DNA from: Ditylenchus dipsaci
Taxonomy: Eukaryota > Nematoda > Chromadorea > Rhabditida > Anguinidae
Assembly (NCBI GenBank): GCA_004194705.1
Contig: SADC01000936.1
Coordinates: forward strand, 96,386-160,385
Length of the DNA: 64,000 nt
Reading direction: 5' to 3'
The position numbers and the translations under genes are program-made. This document shows, piece after piece, positions 46,104 through 56,358 of this stretch. Positions within the stretch are counted from its first letter, which is position 1; every line of letters begins with the position of its first letter. Below the pieces are notes generated by a model that searched no databases, was not told the DNA's origin, and worked only from the letters and a program-made list of their open reading frames with translations.

Positions 46104-46200
46104 TGAAAAAATTTCAAATATTAATATTTGCTTTTGTAAGATAATAACATGGTTGGCATGTCTCTTGTGCGAAGGAATGCACGCAGATATTTACATGGAT
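46104..46200 (+). CDS. candidate first exon encoding a signal peptide
   Basis: MKKFQILIFAF, then after a one-base adjustment CKIITWLACLLCEGMHADIY, ending ATGGATAAAG|GTACTT. Hydrophobic core and small residues fit a secretory signal. The following exon is not identified; it may be the start of the gene at 46770 or an independent secreted protein. It overlaps no repeat. Confidence 0.35.
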
Positions 46201-46769
46201 AAAGGTACTTTTTTGAATGAATAAAAAAGCAAGCATCAGAATGCTCAATTTTCATACATTTCAACTTAAATTAATTAACAATTTTTTAACACATTCAACA
46301 AAAAAACAGTCAAGATGGAACGAATTAAAGTCTTTTTTCTTTCGAACTACTACTAAAAATTAGTCAACTTTTATCAATCATTTCACAATCAAATTTCAAA
46401 AATCATATTTTTATGGTATAATTGGTTTTTTGTGTCAACTCTATGTAGCACTAATTTTTTCTAGACACTTTAACTTGAATAAAAAAATTACGATATTTTG
46501 TATGAGAATTTGTTGTGATAAATTAATCACTACGGATATTTTCACTGTTCGACAGTTACACTGAAGTACAGTGTAACTGAATATTTTAACTAAATATTTT
46601 CAGGCTCCAAACTCAAAATTTTTGTGTCTGTCCGCCGCTAATTTTTACACTTTCTGAACTCTTCGGGAAGTTTTCTTCAGCCGGTTAGCCCTCCCCCTGA
46701 ATACGCCATGCTTATCGTTTATCAACAAGTTAACACTGTAGAAAATATTATGTTATTGTATTAAACAAA

Positions 46770-47262
46770 ATGATTTTTAAGCTCATTTCACCGCTTCTGC
46801 AAGATAGCTATGACGAAAGCGGCGAATACAACGCTCTCGACCTGGTCAGCTATAACTTAAAAAAGGTAATTTTTGTTTTTGGATAACTATGCGGCTCTAA
46901 TTTGTTGTGCTATTCAGCCACAACAGAGCAGAAAGTTCTTGACTGTCGAAGAGGCCAAAATCATAGCTAAGGAAGCTGCGCCTCTCGTTGCTTTGAAGCT
47001 GCAGAAGTCCACGGAGTCGCAGCCAGATTCCAGCACTACTGGACACATTTCTGCTTTGAAGTCCACTGAAGAAAATGTTGCTGAAGAGGCAGTTTCTTTT
47101 GTCTCTAACTCAGATGCGGAGCTAGACGTTGAAAGTGAATGCAGTTCCACTGACACCATTCAAGACGTTGACGGTGCATGCTCTTCTAATCAATCTGCTG
47201 AACAAGGGAGTAATCAGCTAGAGGTCATTTCTTTCAAATATAAATCTATCATATTTTATTGA
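46770..47262 (+). CDS. unknown Ser/Glu-rich protein, two exons; possibly 5' part of the PUR-like gene
   Basis: Exon 46770-46865 (MIFKLISPLLQDSYDESGEY NALDLVSYNLKK) joins in phase 0 across a 52-nt GT-AG intron to 46918 onward (PQQSRKFLTVEEAKIIAKEA APLVALKLQK). The rest is acidic and serine-rich (SDAELDVESECSSTDTIQDV) and ends at a stop at 47262, or at a donor around GAG|GTCATT (47223). The Lys/Ala helix then disordered tail gives no family. Same-strand position 1.5 kb before PUR-like exons, with only repeats between, makes a single long gene possible. Confidence 0.5.
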
Positions 47263-47335
47263 AATCAGCATGAGAGGGATTTTTATTTAAAGGTATAAGG
47301 TTAAAAAATAAATTATATAACGACATTCACAATAC

Positions 47336-47420
47336 AGTCGAGTCTCGATTAACCGACACCCTCGAAACCGGCAATAGATGTCGGTTAATTGAGGGTGTCG
47401 CTTAATTGAGGGTTTCGGAT
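47336..47420. mobile_element. left end of a Tigger-type element
   Basis: TACAGTCGAGTCTCGATTAA, CCGACACCCTCGAAACC and its inverted echo GGTTAATTGAGGGTGTCG. Right terminus not found. Confidence 0.5.
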
Positions 47421-47639
47421 TTGCGAGATTTTTAGACTTAAAAATCTCAAGGGTGTTTCCTATGGACATGCAACAGATCAAACAAATAACATTCATTTAA
47501 CAATGGAAAACGAGTTTCGGACTTAAAATCGCTCTTAGTTTCCATAGACGCTCGATTTTTTAGAGGTTTGTTCTAACTTTTTAGAGCTTATTCAAAAAAT
47601 TATTTAAAAAATAATTAAAAAATCAAATAAACAAAAACA

Positions 47640-48135
47640 CTATTTTTCGCATAAAATTTCTATTAAATTACTGAAGTTGAAATCGCTAATCTTGAAGTTA
47701 TTCGGATCACATAGCAATCCGATAATTTCACTTTTAACATCTAGTGTCCTTTTGAAACGGTGAAAATCAACTCGTGACACTTTCTGACCAAAGTTTTGAA
47801 ACTTTTTATCAAAAATTGACAATTTTAAAAGTGATTTTTTTAGAACGTTACTCCTGATACTAAAATCTTTTCCTAAATCCGAATCCATTGAGATCAGGTC
47901 CTATAAATATTAGAGAGCTGATATATTGGTGTTTTGAGTAGACCACACAGAACATTTGGACCACTTATTTACTTTAAAAAATATCTCAGCTCCCTGATAT
48001 GTTTCATACCTGATCTCAATGGATTCGGATTCAAGAGAAGATTTTGGTATCAGGAGTGACTTTCTGAAAATTTTTATTTTCAAAATTGTCAATTTTTGAT
48101 AAAAAGTTTCAGAACTTTGGTCAGAAAGTGTCACG
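47640..48135. repeat. inverted duplication of about 240 bp
   Basis: Left arm reads TGACACTTTCTGACCAAAGT and AATCCGAATCCATTGAGATC; right arm GATCTCAATGGATTCGGATT and ACTTTGGTCAGAAAGTGTCA. Minus-strand frames through the arms resemble each other, so the ORFs here are repeat-derived. Confidence 0.7.
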
Positions 48136-48160
48136 AGTTGATAGCCGTCCCTTTGAAACG

Positions 48161-48422
48161 TACCGTATTTGCTGTAATAATCGGCCATGGCCGTTTATTT
48201 TTCAACCCTAAAAAATCGAAAAAAAATTTCGATTTCGAGATTTTTGGGTGCTCAACTACAATCTGAAAAGTGGAACCAGGAGAGCTCATGGTAACTAAGA
48301 AAATGCATAAAACAGATTTGAAAAATATTGACTCTGGACTGAGATATAGGTCTCTGGGGTGGCCGTTTATTAGAGAGTGACCGTTTATTAGAGAGTGGCC
48401 GATTATTAGAGCAAATACGGTA
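48161..48422. mobile_element. TACCGTA-type MITE
   Basis: TACCGTATTTGCTGTAATAA at the left, CGATTATTAGAGCAAATACGGTA at the right; arm word AATAATCGGCC. Core GATATAGGTCTCTGGGGTGG. Confidence 0.85.
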
Positions 48423-48775
48423 TATCTTAAAATTTGGTTTCAGGCTTAAAAATACCATTTTATTAAAAGATCAATTTCACGCCCCGAAATTTTTTTTATA
48501 AACAAAAATTTTGTCATTTTGCGAAGGGCAAAATGACAACCGAAGGCTAAAAAAAAAGGAACAGAAGAGAGAGAAGATACCTAAAGCCAGAGCGAAGAAT
48601 GACAGCATCATCAGAAAAGAGAGCAGGGGGAGCAGAGAGCAGCTTTTAGGAGTGTCCAAAAACCATTTAAGCCGAGGACTGAAAAAAAGGAACTTTTAGC
48701 CGAGAAATTTAAACCGAGGGCTGAAAATAAACCAGGGGCTGTGGCTCCTGTTTTTCGAAAATCAACTGGGCATAT

Positions 48776-51700
48776 TCAGCGCAAAGTCAAATTTTCGGAA
48801 GTTTTAACAACAATAAATTTAATTTTAATGCATCTGAAATTTTCAATTATGCTTATGGCAAGTTTTTCAAGTTTGCAAAAAATGAATGGAAAAAAGTTTA
48901 GAATGCTTTCAATGAGTCTACATCTGCACCGTTGGCTAATTCTACAACTGAAAATCACGTGTTCGACAAAAATGATGGGAATGATAGAGAAGTCATCAAG
49001 ATATCTCTTTTGGCAAATAAAAACGGATTCCGAGACATTTTTTTGATTGAGGTGAGACCTTTTTATTTTCTGCTCACAAAAACTGACTTTTTAGTCCCGT
49101 AAAAAAACTGCCATACTTTTGAAAAACATCAACAACTTAGTGGAAAAATGCGTTCAGCGGCTTGAAAACGAATTTCTTCCATTTTATGAAAATTTCGGTA
49201 AGTCTGAGTTTGAGTAATTTTTGAATGTAGACTAATACACACAAAAAAAGTTAGCCACTTCTTTAGTTCTCCACATACTCGGAGTTTTTGAAAGTGACCT
49301 AAAATTATATACATATATGTCGTTGAAAAGATGACATCCATTGCACCATTCGAACGCTGTTTGATTTTTCTATAATATGACATGTCGACTATAATTTTAG
49401 AAACATACAGGGCTGAGAAACGGACGGTTGAGTTTAAAAAAAAGGGAAAAGGACCTTTTTTTTGCCTTATTTTTATCCTTTTTTGCCTTGTCTAAATTCA
49501 ACCGTCCGTTTCTCAGCCCTGTATGTTTCTAAAATTATAGTCGACATGTCATTCTGTAGAGAAATCGAAGAGCGTTAGAATGGTGCAATGGATGTCATCT
49601 TTTCATGAGAAATGAGAAATTCATGAGAAAAGATTTTATTTATGGGACCAAAGTCATTTTCCTTAGATTTTCCTTCATTTTAACTAGAAATCGACGATTT
49701 TATGTTGATGGTCATAACTTTCACTAGAATTATTATAAAAGTAAGTTTGACATCCTAACTTGTAGCTGAGAAACAGGGCTTACAAATGAACATTTAAAAT
49801 TGGCCATAGACATAAAATTTGGTAGCTACAAATAGGTAACAATGAAGTGGGACATTACTTTTTCAAGCCTAAAATCTTGTGCGGTTTTAAATGTCATAAA
49901 TTATTGTGAACGTAAATTTTCTAGTCCCAATGTTTTATACTCAAAAAATAGAGGAAAACGTGTTGAATAAGTTTACTTTTTACACTTTTCCGATATGCTC
50001 AATAAAAAACGTTACGAGCAAAAAAAAACAAAAAATTAGTAGGTAATTAGTAGGTGGGACATTACTTTTTTCCGCTACTGTAGGGTGGTCTTATATTTTA
50101 TTTGGCTTATATTTAGAAAAATTTCAGAAAAAAGGATTTTTTGGATACCAAAAGGATTTTTGGATATATTTTTAGAGGATTTTTTGGATATATTTTTAGA
50201 TACCCCGAAGGGGCGCAGGGGGCTTGAGAGTTAGAGATGCGCGCACGCACTTACCTTAGACATGATTCCGAGAAGTACACTTGACCATAAAATGCATATA
50301 TAGTCTATTTGTGCCACGGCCCGAGTTTAAAACATGGTAAAGCAGCTAAAAAAAAGTGGGCCCTGTATTATTCCCTTCCCTCCCAATACAGCCCATAATC
50401 CCTTTAAACTGCTTTTCTGGTCCCTTTATGGCAAAATTATTGCATAAAAATGGTTTTTAGACACTCCCAAAAAGTCGGTTTTAGGGGGGGGGGGTATATG
50501 ACAGTAGGTCCGGTTTTTGGGGGGGGGGGGTATATGACAGTAGCGTCCATAATTTATATGGTAGCTAATTTTAAATTACTTTAGCCTCTTGTAAAGTATA
50601 TAAATTTTGTGATGATTTCTAGTGATCAATCAGTGTGAATGGTCTAAACCTAGAGGCATTTACAAAGAGTTCTCAGAGCGTGTCAAGAACAGACCACAAA
50701 GAAATTCAAATGATCGGCCAGAAAATCGCGTCATTAAATTCTCAATTGTGAAAACAAATAGAAAAGGACCTGACTCGCTCAACCTTGAAATTCATGAAAG
50801 CTTCCCTATGGTCGTTACCGACAAAGATGTCAACCACGAGATCAGTGTGCCTGCATCTGCATTGCCAACGCTAGTTCAAGAGCTGAGAGTCGCCTTGCAG
50901 GAAATTCGTGTGCTTTATTCATAAAAGGTTAATTTTTAATCAGCCGATCATTAAGGCTCTGAACGATCATCGCAAGGAATCGTAGAAAGCAGAAGTATGT
51001 TTCCTGATATCTCTGCCGCAGATGACACTAAACTGAAGGCAGCTCTTTATCTGACCTGTGTTGAGCGTGAGACAAAGCGATTTATTAGGATTTCCGAGGT
51101 AAATAGTCTTTTGAAATATTTGACAAGACTGCCAAACTCCCTTGAAAAAGTTGTTACGACGGGGCTCAAAACACTCAAAAAAGCGTGTGAAAAAGTTAGC
51201 CAAAGGTCATGTACCATTCAAGCTGTGCATTGATTTATTGGGTTTTATGTATTTTCGACTGATTAACAATTATTGACAAGTTCACAAACACAATTGAGGG
51301 GCCGGTGAAAAAAAAAATCGAGACGCCTGCTAATATGAGAGGGGGAGGCAAATATTAGAGGGGCGCCAAATCGGCCTATTTAGGCGGATTTTCAGGGGTT
51401 TTTATATACTTCAACCCCCTCCTATACAAATTAGAATTATGCTGCCTCAATAAAAATACGCGGTATTTTGAAAATAAATTTTATTCTATTATTATAAGAG
51501 CGAAACGTCCTGAGAGCAAAATGCCCTGCTCCCGGCTGTTGCACCCTTGCATTTTCATCGTGAAAAAGCTGTCCTTGCAAATTCAATCATTCAAAAAATC
51601 AAATTGCAGGCTGCAAACAGCCGTAGATTTGTGATGCTGTCTATTCCAGTTGTAATTGAATGTATCTACAACTTGAATATGTGCAGCAGTTACTACGACA

Positions 51701-51979
51701 ATCTTGGTGAATAATATACAAAACTTTCTGTTTTAAATTTTTTTTCCAGAATCCAAAGAGTTTAGTACTTGCGGTGACATCACATTTTTAATGACTCGCA
51801 ATGTGCAATGTAAAGAAAGTCAAGGGCTATTTACTGTCGATTTGTGTGTTAATCAAGGGGAATACCTAATCTCGATTCGAGATTGGCAAAAGCGCAACCA
51901 CATTTCAGTCTCAGCCAACCTAATCGGGTCATTCGTGAACGCTTTGAAGAGTATGGCACATGGACCAGGTAATAGATAG
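48776..51979 (+). CDS. PUR-alpha-like protein with several PUR repeats
   Basis: Plus-strand exons: 48776 (or 48907)-49051, 49095-49197, 50623-50907, 50956-51194, 51517-51706, 51750-51968/51979. Small introns of 43 and 48 nt join in phase. Each segment has the beta-rich PUR/PC4-like shape with a closing helix: EVIKISLLANKNGFRDIFLI; RVIKFSIVKTNRKGPDSLNL with EISVPASALPTLVQELRVAL; LKAALYLTCVERETKRFIRI with SEV; SIPVVIECIYNL; GLFTVDLCVNQGEYLISIRD with HISVSANLIGSFVNALKSM. In PUR proteins such modules bind single-stranded purine-rich DNA/RNA in nucleus and cytoplasm; three repeats are usual, here four or five are suggested. A TAG near 48904 interrupts the Asn/Phe-rich start, so the true first exon is unsure. 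If the 50908-50955 intron is not used, the third exon ends at TAA 50922. Family call moderate, made from pattern memory. Confidence 0.5.
49318..49612. repeat. 295-bp hairpin with about 115-bp arms, in a PUR-like intron
   Basis: Left arm GATGACATCCATTGCACCAT ... CATGTCGACTATAATTTTAG ... CTGAGAAACGGACGGTTGA; right arm is the complement in reverse order. The loop of about 65 nt contains AAAGGGAAAAGGACC and TTTTTGCCTT runs. Confidence 0.8.
49613..50622. other. intron DNA with repeat fragments
   Basis: Holds GGATATATTTTTAGA direct repeats (50145-50200), a partial GCGCGCATCTC repeat (50205-50315) and the inverted poly-G copy of the 6330 repeat (50355-50555). No exon seen. Confidence 0.45.
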
Positions 51980-52020
51980 TTCAAATTTGATGAAAATTCG
52001 GTTTCTGCTTCACAAGGATA

Positions 52021-52458
52021 CAGTCGACTCCCGATTTAGTGCACAACCCAAAAGTACTTTCCGCGCTCGACACTTTTTTACACCGATTTTTGAAATCCTT
52101 TGTCAGTTCTGATTGGTCAGTCTAGTTCAAAATATCGCAAGGATTCCGATTTTGCCGATCTATTATAAAAAAAATACTTCAGATTTGCATTTAGACCGGC
52201 AACCCCCGATTTAGTGTACACCCTCTTTCAAATTTAGGTGTACGCTAAATCGGAGGTTGCCGGTCTAAATGCAAATCTGAAGTATTTTTTTTAAATGATC
52301 GGCAAAATCGGAATCCTTGCGATATTTTGAACTCGCAAGGATGGATTCTGACTGACGGACCAGAACTGACAAAAGATTTCAAAAATCGGTGTAAAAAGGT
52401 GTTGGTCCCTGGGCGGGAACGAACTTTTGGGGTGTGCACTATATCGGGAGTCGATCTG
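52021..52458. mobile_element. Tigger-type MITE with internal copy of its own termini
   Basis: Left end CAGTCGACTCCCGATTTAGT; right end degraded TATATCGGGAGTCGATCTG. The centre (about 52193-52270) is a hairpin with CAACCCCCGATTTAGTGTAC and GTACGCTAAATCGGAGGTTG, matching this element's ends and not those of its relatives. Starts 41 bp after the PUR-like stop codon. Confidence 0.85.
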
Positions 52459-52713
52459 CCCATCTATAAAATGGAATTTGAAAATTCTGTAAATACCATC
52501 TTGTAAAGCAAGGTGGATTTACTATATCTAGTCGCTAGCTTTTTTCGCGTACAGCCTGAATAAAATCTGAGTCTGGAGACATGTTTTTTAAACGGCACAA
52601 ATTCAGGGTTTTTTCATTTTTTTGATTTTGTTTATTCTTGCAAGAATGTTGTTTTTTTCACAAGACCATTTCTTGACAAATTCATATTTAAAAATCCTAT
52701 AAAATAGGGTTTT

Positions 52714-53937
52714 AGCCAGGACCGGTAGCAATAATCAGCGAGTAAAATCCGAGAATAGGGAAAAAATCCGCAGATAGAAAAATCCGCGAATCTTACCCCG
52801 TAGCAATAATAACGCAAAAAATTTATCCGCAGCTGCGGATATTATCCGCAAATTTATATTCTGCTCAGGATAATATCCACAGATTTTATCCTTGGATAAA
52901 ATCTGTGGATCACTCATGTCAATTATCCACTTATCTCAATCCACGCCTCAACCTGACTCACGTGTGGATTCAAGCCTCAGTCTAATTGACTTCTGAATTT
53001 GGGCATCAATCTGATTCACTCGTAATTCACGACTCCAACTGACTCACATGTGAATTAACGCCTCCATCTGATTTACGTGTAAAATTTAAATGTTCATTAC
53101 ATGTGAGAGAAAGTGACATCTGCTTGAGGCGTGAATTTATATGTGATTCAGATCGAGGCGTTGATCGACGGGTACTTATGTCGTTTACATCCCATCTTCA
53201 TTTTTCGATTTTTTTTTGTTTAAAATATGCAAATTTTATTTATTTTTATTCACATGCATACAATTCAACAATTTGAGACCACAAATACAAAATCAGAGAC
53301 ATTGCAGTTTGAGGTGCTGTATCCATTCGACGAAGTCTTCATTAGTCCACTTGAGCAGTTTGTCGTAGAGCTTTGCCAGATTAAAGTTGCGCAATTTCTC
53401 CATCTGAAAAGCATAAAACATTAAATCAGACCGCCGAATAAATGCACCAAGCAAAAAAAACAGCTAAACAAAAAAATGGAGGCGTGGGAGGTAGGATGTA
53501 AGCGACATAAGTACCGATCGACGTATGAGTCCAATAGAGGCGTGAATTAACATGTGGACTTATTGACATAAGTGGATATTATATTTTATCTAGACACTCT
53601 ATATCGGCTTTTTTGACCAATATTAGGTAAAATAGATATTTTTTGACCGCTACTAATGTTTTGAAGAGGAAAGTTATAAGTGGTCAAAACCATGCTACAT
53701 TGCTTTTCTCGTTTGTGCAATGTAACTTTCTCAAGTTGATGATGCTTAGAAAGTAAATTTCAACCCTTAAAATGTGTAGGTAAAATAAAGCTTATCTTGT
53801 TATCCACTCTCCGAACAGGCTAAGGACAAAATCCGCGGATATTTTGATTATTGCTACGGATATTTTTTTATCCGCGGATTTATCCCTATCTGCGGATTTA
53901 TCCGCGGATATTTTGATTATTGCTACCGGTCCAGGGT
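52714..53937. mobile_element. hAT-like element with ATCCGCGGAT words
   Basis: Left AGGACCGGTAGCAATAATC, right GATTATTGCTACCGGTCC. Both arms repeat TTATCCGCGGAT/ATATCCGCAG-type words (52730-52930 and 53830-53925). The interior adds CTCAATCTGACTCACGTGTG-type repeats (52930-53160) and a possible captured exon at 53293-53403. The exact ends and target duplication could not be fixed. Confidence 0.6.
53293..53403 (-). CDS. 36-aa frame resembling the N-terminus of IS1016/ISXO2-type transposases
   Basis: ATG at 53403 directly follows a strong acceptor (TTATGCTTTTCAG). It reads MEKLRNFNLAKLYDKLLKWT NEDFVEWIQHLKLQCL. The pattern 'LL..T.EDF..W.Q.L.L..' is like the start of ISXO2-like DDE transposases, which precedes a Cys-x2-Cys zinc motif; here only one Cys is reached before the stop. 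Likely a captured or decayed exon inside the surrounding element. Confidence 0.25.
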   Translation of the reverse strand: MEKLRNFNLAKLYDKLLKWTNEDFVEWIQHLKLQCL

Positions 53938-54238
53938 ACGTAACTCAAAATTTTGGAAAAAGGTACAGTTTGCCAAAAAAAAAGTACAATTTGGTAATTT
54001 TTCGTCAAAAAGTGCCATTCTTGATTTTTGAGCACGAAAAAAAAAGATTTTGATTAAAAACTTCAATTAATAAGATTTCGGGTCCCGAACAAAATACAAA
54101 TCTTTTTAAAAAGTACAGTCACATTCCTAGTTTTAGCCCTTGATTTGCGCTAAAACGTGGTGCTAATATTAACAAATAAATAATATAAAATATAAATAAT
54201 ATAAATAAACGCCCCTTACATTGCTATACGTCGTTTAG

Positions 54239-54504
54239 GTGTTTGCTGGAAATGTAGTACTCTGAAGAACCACCAAATATTACATCAATGTGACACTTTG
54301 AGTCCACCACGTCAAGATACCAACAACAACATTCCTAAGTTTATTGAACACTCTGCAGATAATCATCAAGGAGATTCCGAGCTCAACATCTACCGACCAA
54401 AAGATCGTTTCAGAGCTAAAGCAAATGGTCGCAGATCTGATCAAAGTGAAATTGCAAACTTTCCATACAATTCATGTGTGGGCAACTTTAGGACTGGAAA
54501 TTAA
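54239..54504 (+). CDS. uncertain 88-codon exon with CxxC...HxxxHxC
   Basis: After the acceptor-like CGTCGTTTAG (54238) a frame stays open to TAA at 54504: VCWKCSTLKNHQILHQCDTL, then PRQDTNNNIPKFIEHSADN and KDRFRAKANGRRSDQSEIAN. Spacing C-x2-C-x5-H-x3-H-x1-C could bind zinc but matches no family exactly. The +1 frame also reads sensibly (LQIIIKEIPSSTSTDQKIVS ELKQMVADLIKVKLQ), so the true frame is undecided. Confidence 0.3.
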
Positions 54505-54829
54505 GAAAAATTTACAATTTTGTTCAAAAAAAAGATTTGCCAAATTTTTTGATTTTTCACAGTTGTGTCTTTCTTAATTTATTTGAAAATTGAACACATT
54601 TTTTTGCTAATTACATTGTATTTTTGATCAAAACACATTGTAATTTTAAAAAGCTAGTGATAGTTGGCCGATATGAAGTGCCTAGAACTTTTTTTCGCAA
54701 ATCTCAAAAATTATTATTTCTCAGGGAGACTCTTCTAATGTCTTATCCAGTCTTGGCTCTCAGATTCCACCCAGCTCTTCTAGTGTCATTAGTACCCATT
54801 AATACCATCAAAAGAGCGTTAAAGTGCAC

Positions 54830-55143
54830 CGACCCCCCCCCCCCCCCCCGTACAAAGAGTATTTTTCTCTAAGCAAACTTTTTTCATCTAAGGCTAAGTT
54901 AGCGCGCTACACATTGCATAAAAGAAAACTTAAAAAAATCAAAGGGAACCCAAAATAGGACGCTTAGAGAAAAATACTGTTTGGAGGGGCGGTGCACTTG
55001 GTCTTTTACGGAGCTTTGCCGATTCCCCTTTTTCGATTTCGAAATTTCACCCTATAGAATCTCGAGATCGACCTTAAAATTTTCCGATTTCCGGGGGATG
55101 GAAAAATAAAGCCGCCGCGGGCTTTATTAGAGAGAATACCGTA
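54830..55143. mobile_element. decayed TACCGTA-type element with poly-C
   Basis: A run of C at 54832-54849; right arm GGGCTTTATTAGAGAGAATA then CCGTA near 55140; interior GATCGACCTTAAAATTTTCC matches the family core. The left end is lost. Confidence 0.5.
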
Positions 55144-55477
55144 ACTCCAAGTCTGTAAGCCCGAAGAGGGCTAATGAGGCTTGAAAGTCAGAGATGTGCT
55201 CACAGGCTTACCTGCGACAATATTCAAGCAAGACTATTAAGTTCTTTTTTGCATGAAACATGAGAAAATTGCCTGATGTAAAGTAGTTTATTTTAGCTTC
55301 TTCTGGTAAAAAGTTTAATTGTTGGTCAAGTTTTGTTTATCAAAATTGCTGTCTGAGAAAAACTTTTTCGAAAATCTAAAAGGTGTTTTGCGAGCTCAAA
55401 GGGCACTTGAGGGGTGGCACACAACTTCCAAAAAAAAAATTCGAACGATGAATTTTCTTACACTGTTGAACTCCAAC
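55144..55477. other. partial GCGCGCATCTC repeat, otherwise nothing
   Basis: TGAAAGTCAGAGATGTGCTC then CTTACCTGCGACAATATTC at 55175-55225. No gene. Confidence 0.4.
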
Positions 55478-55954
55478 CAGTGCTGGGCATTCGAAAACAT
55501 TCGCTCCTGCTCTCGCTCTTGACTCCCGGCTTCGAAATTTTTGCTCTTGCTCTTGGCTCTTATACGCATAATTTTTGCTTTTGGCTCTTGCGATTTTTGC
55601 TCTTGGCTCTTAGCTCTCGCGCAGATAAATAGCCCTTGAGACAAAGATGGAGCGAATTTCTGGCTGATTGTCTCGAATAGTCTAACAGCGTGTTTGAAAT
55701 AACATCACAAAATATTTTTTTGCTCAGAGAAAAGATTTTTAAAGCGATCCTAGACAAAATAGCTCGCTTCTGCTCTTGGCAACTAGCTTGAAAATTTTCG
55801 TTTCTGTTCCTGCTCTTGGCTGCTGGCTATAAAATTTTCGCTCCTGCTCTTGCTCTTGGCTCTTAGTCTCAAAATTTTTTCTTCTGCTCTTTGCTTGGGC
55901 TGGAGAATCTCCAAGCCAAGAGCGAAGCCAAGAGCGGAGAATTGCCAAGCACTG
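55478..55954. mobile_element. hAT-type MITE with GCTCTTGGCTCT words
   Basis: CAGTGCTGGGCATTCGAA and AGAATTGCCAAGCACTG flanked by ACTCCAAC on both sides (55470-55477 and 55955-55962). Left and middle parts repeat TTTTTGCTCTTGGCTCTTA; the right end has the inverse AAGCCAAGAGCGAAGCC. Confidence 0.9.
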
Positions 55955-56130
55955 ACTCCAACCCACTTTTATGCGAACCCACTAAAATGTATTTCTGCCC
56001 TATATCCTTTGTCATCTTTTGAAATATTTTTTTTTTGTTTTCACCGTCTGCATTGATTATGGTTGTGTTCTTCTTCCATGAAAAAAGTCACATAAAAATT
56101 AGTTCCTATCCTTCAATCGGGGGTTATTTT

Positions 56131-56306
56131 CCTTGGTCCCCCCTGTTGTTGTTTTTTTGTGAGTTTTCAGGCTGAAGCTCATGTAAAAGTAGGCCAGCGT
56201 ATGTTAGGACGAACTCAAACATGAGTCTGAAATACTTTAAAGTCCGTCCTAACACACGCTGGCCCACCCTTGCCTGAAAAACAACAACAGAGACCAAGGC
56301 AAACCC
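56131..56306. repeat. CCTTGGTC-type foldback repeat
   Basis: TTGGTCCCCCCTGTTGTTGT and AACAACAACAGAGACCAAGG enclose arms AAGTAGGCCAGCGTATGTTA and GTCCTAACACACGCTGGCCC. Lies just downstream of F-box copy B. Confidence 0.7.
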
Positions 56307-56358
56307 CCCCCTCCCCTGTTGAGGGATAGGCCAAAAATTAGATTTATTGAAAAGTTTT

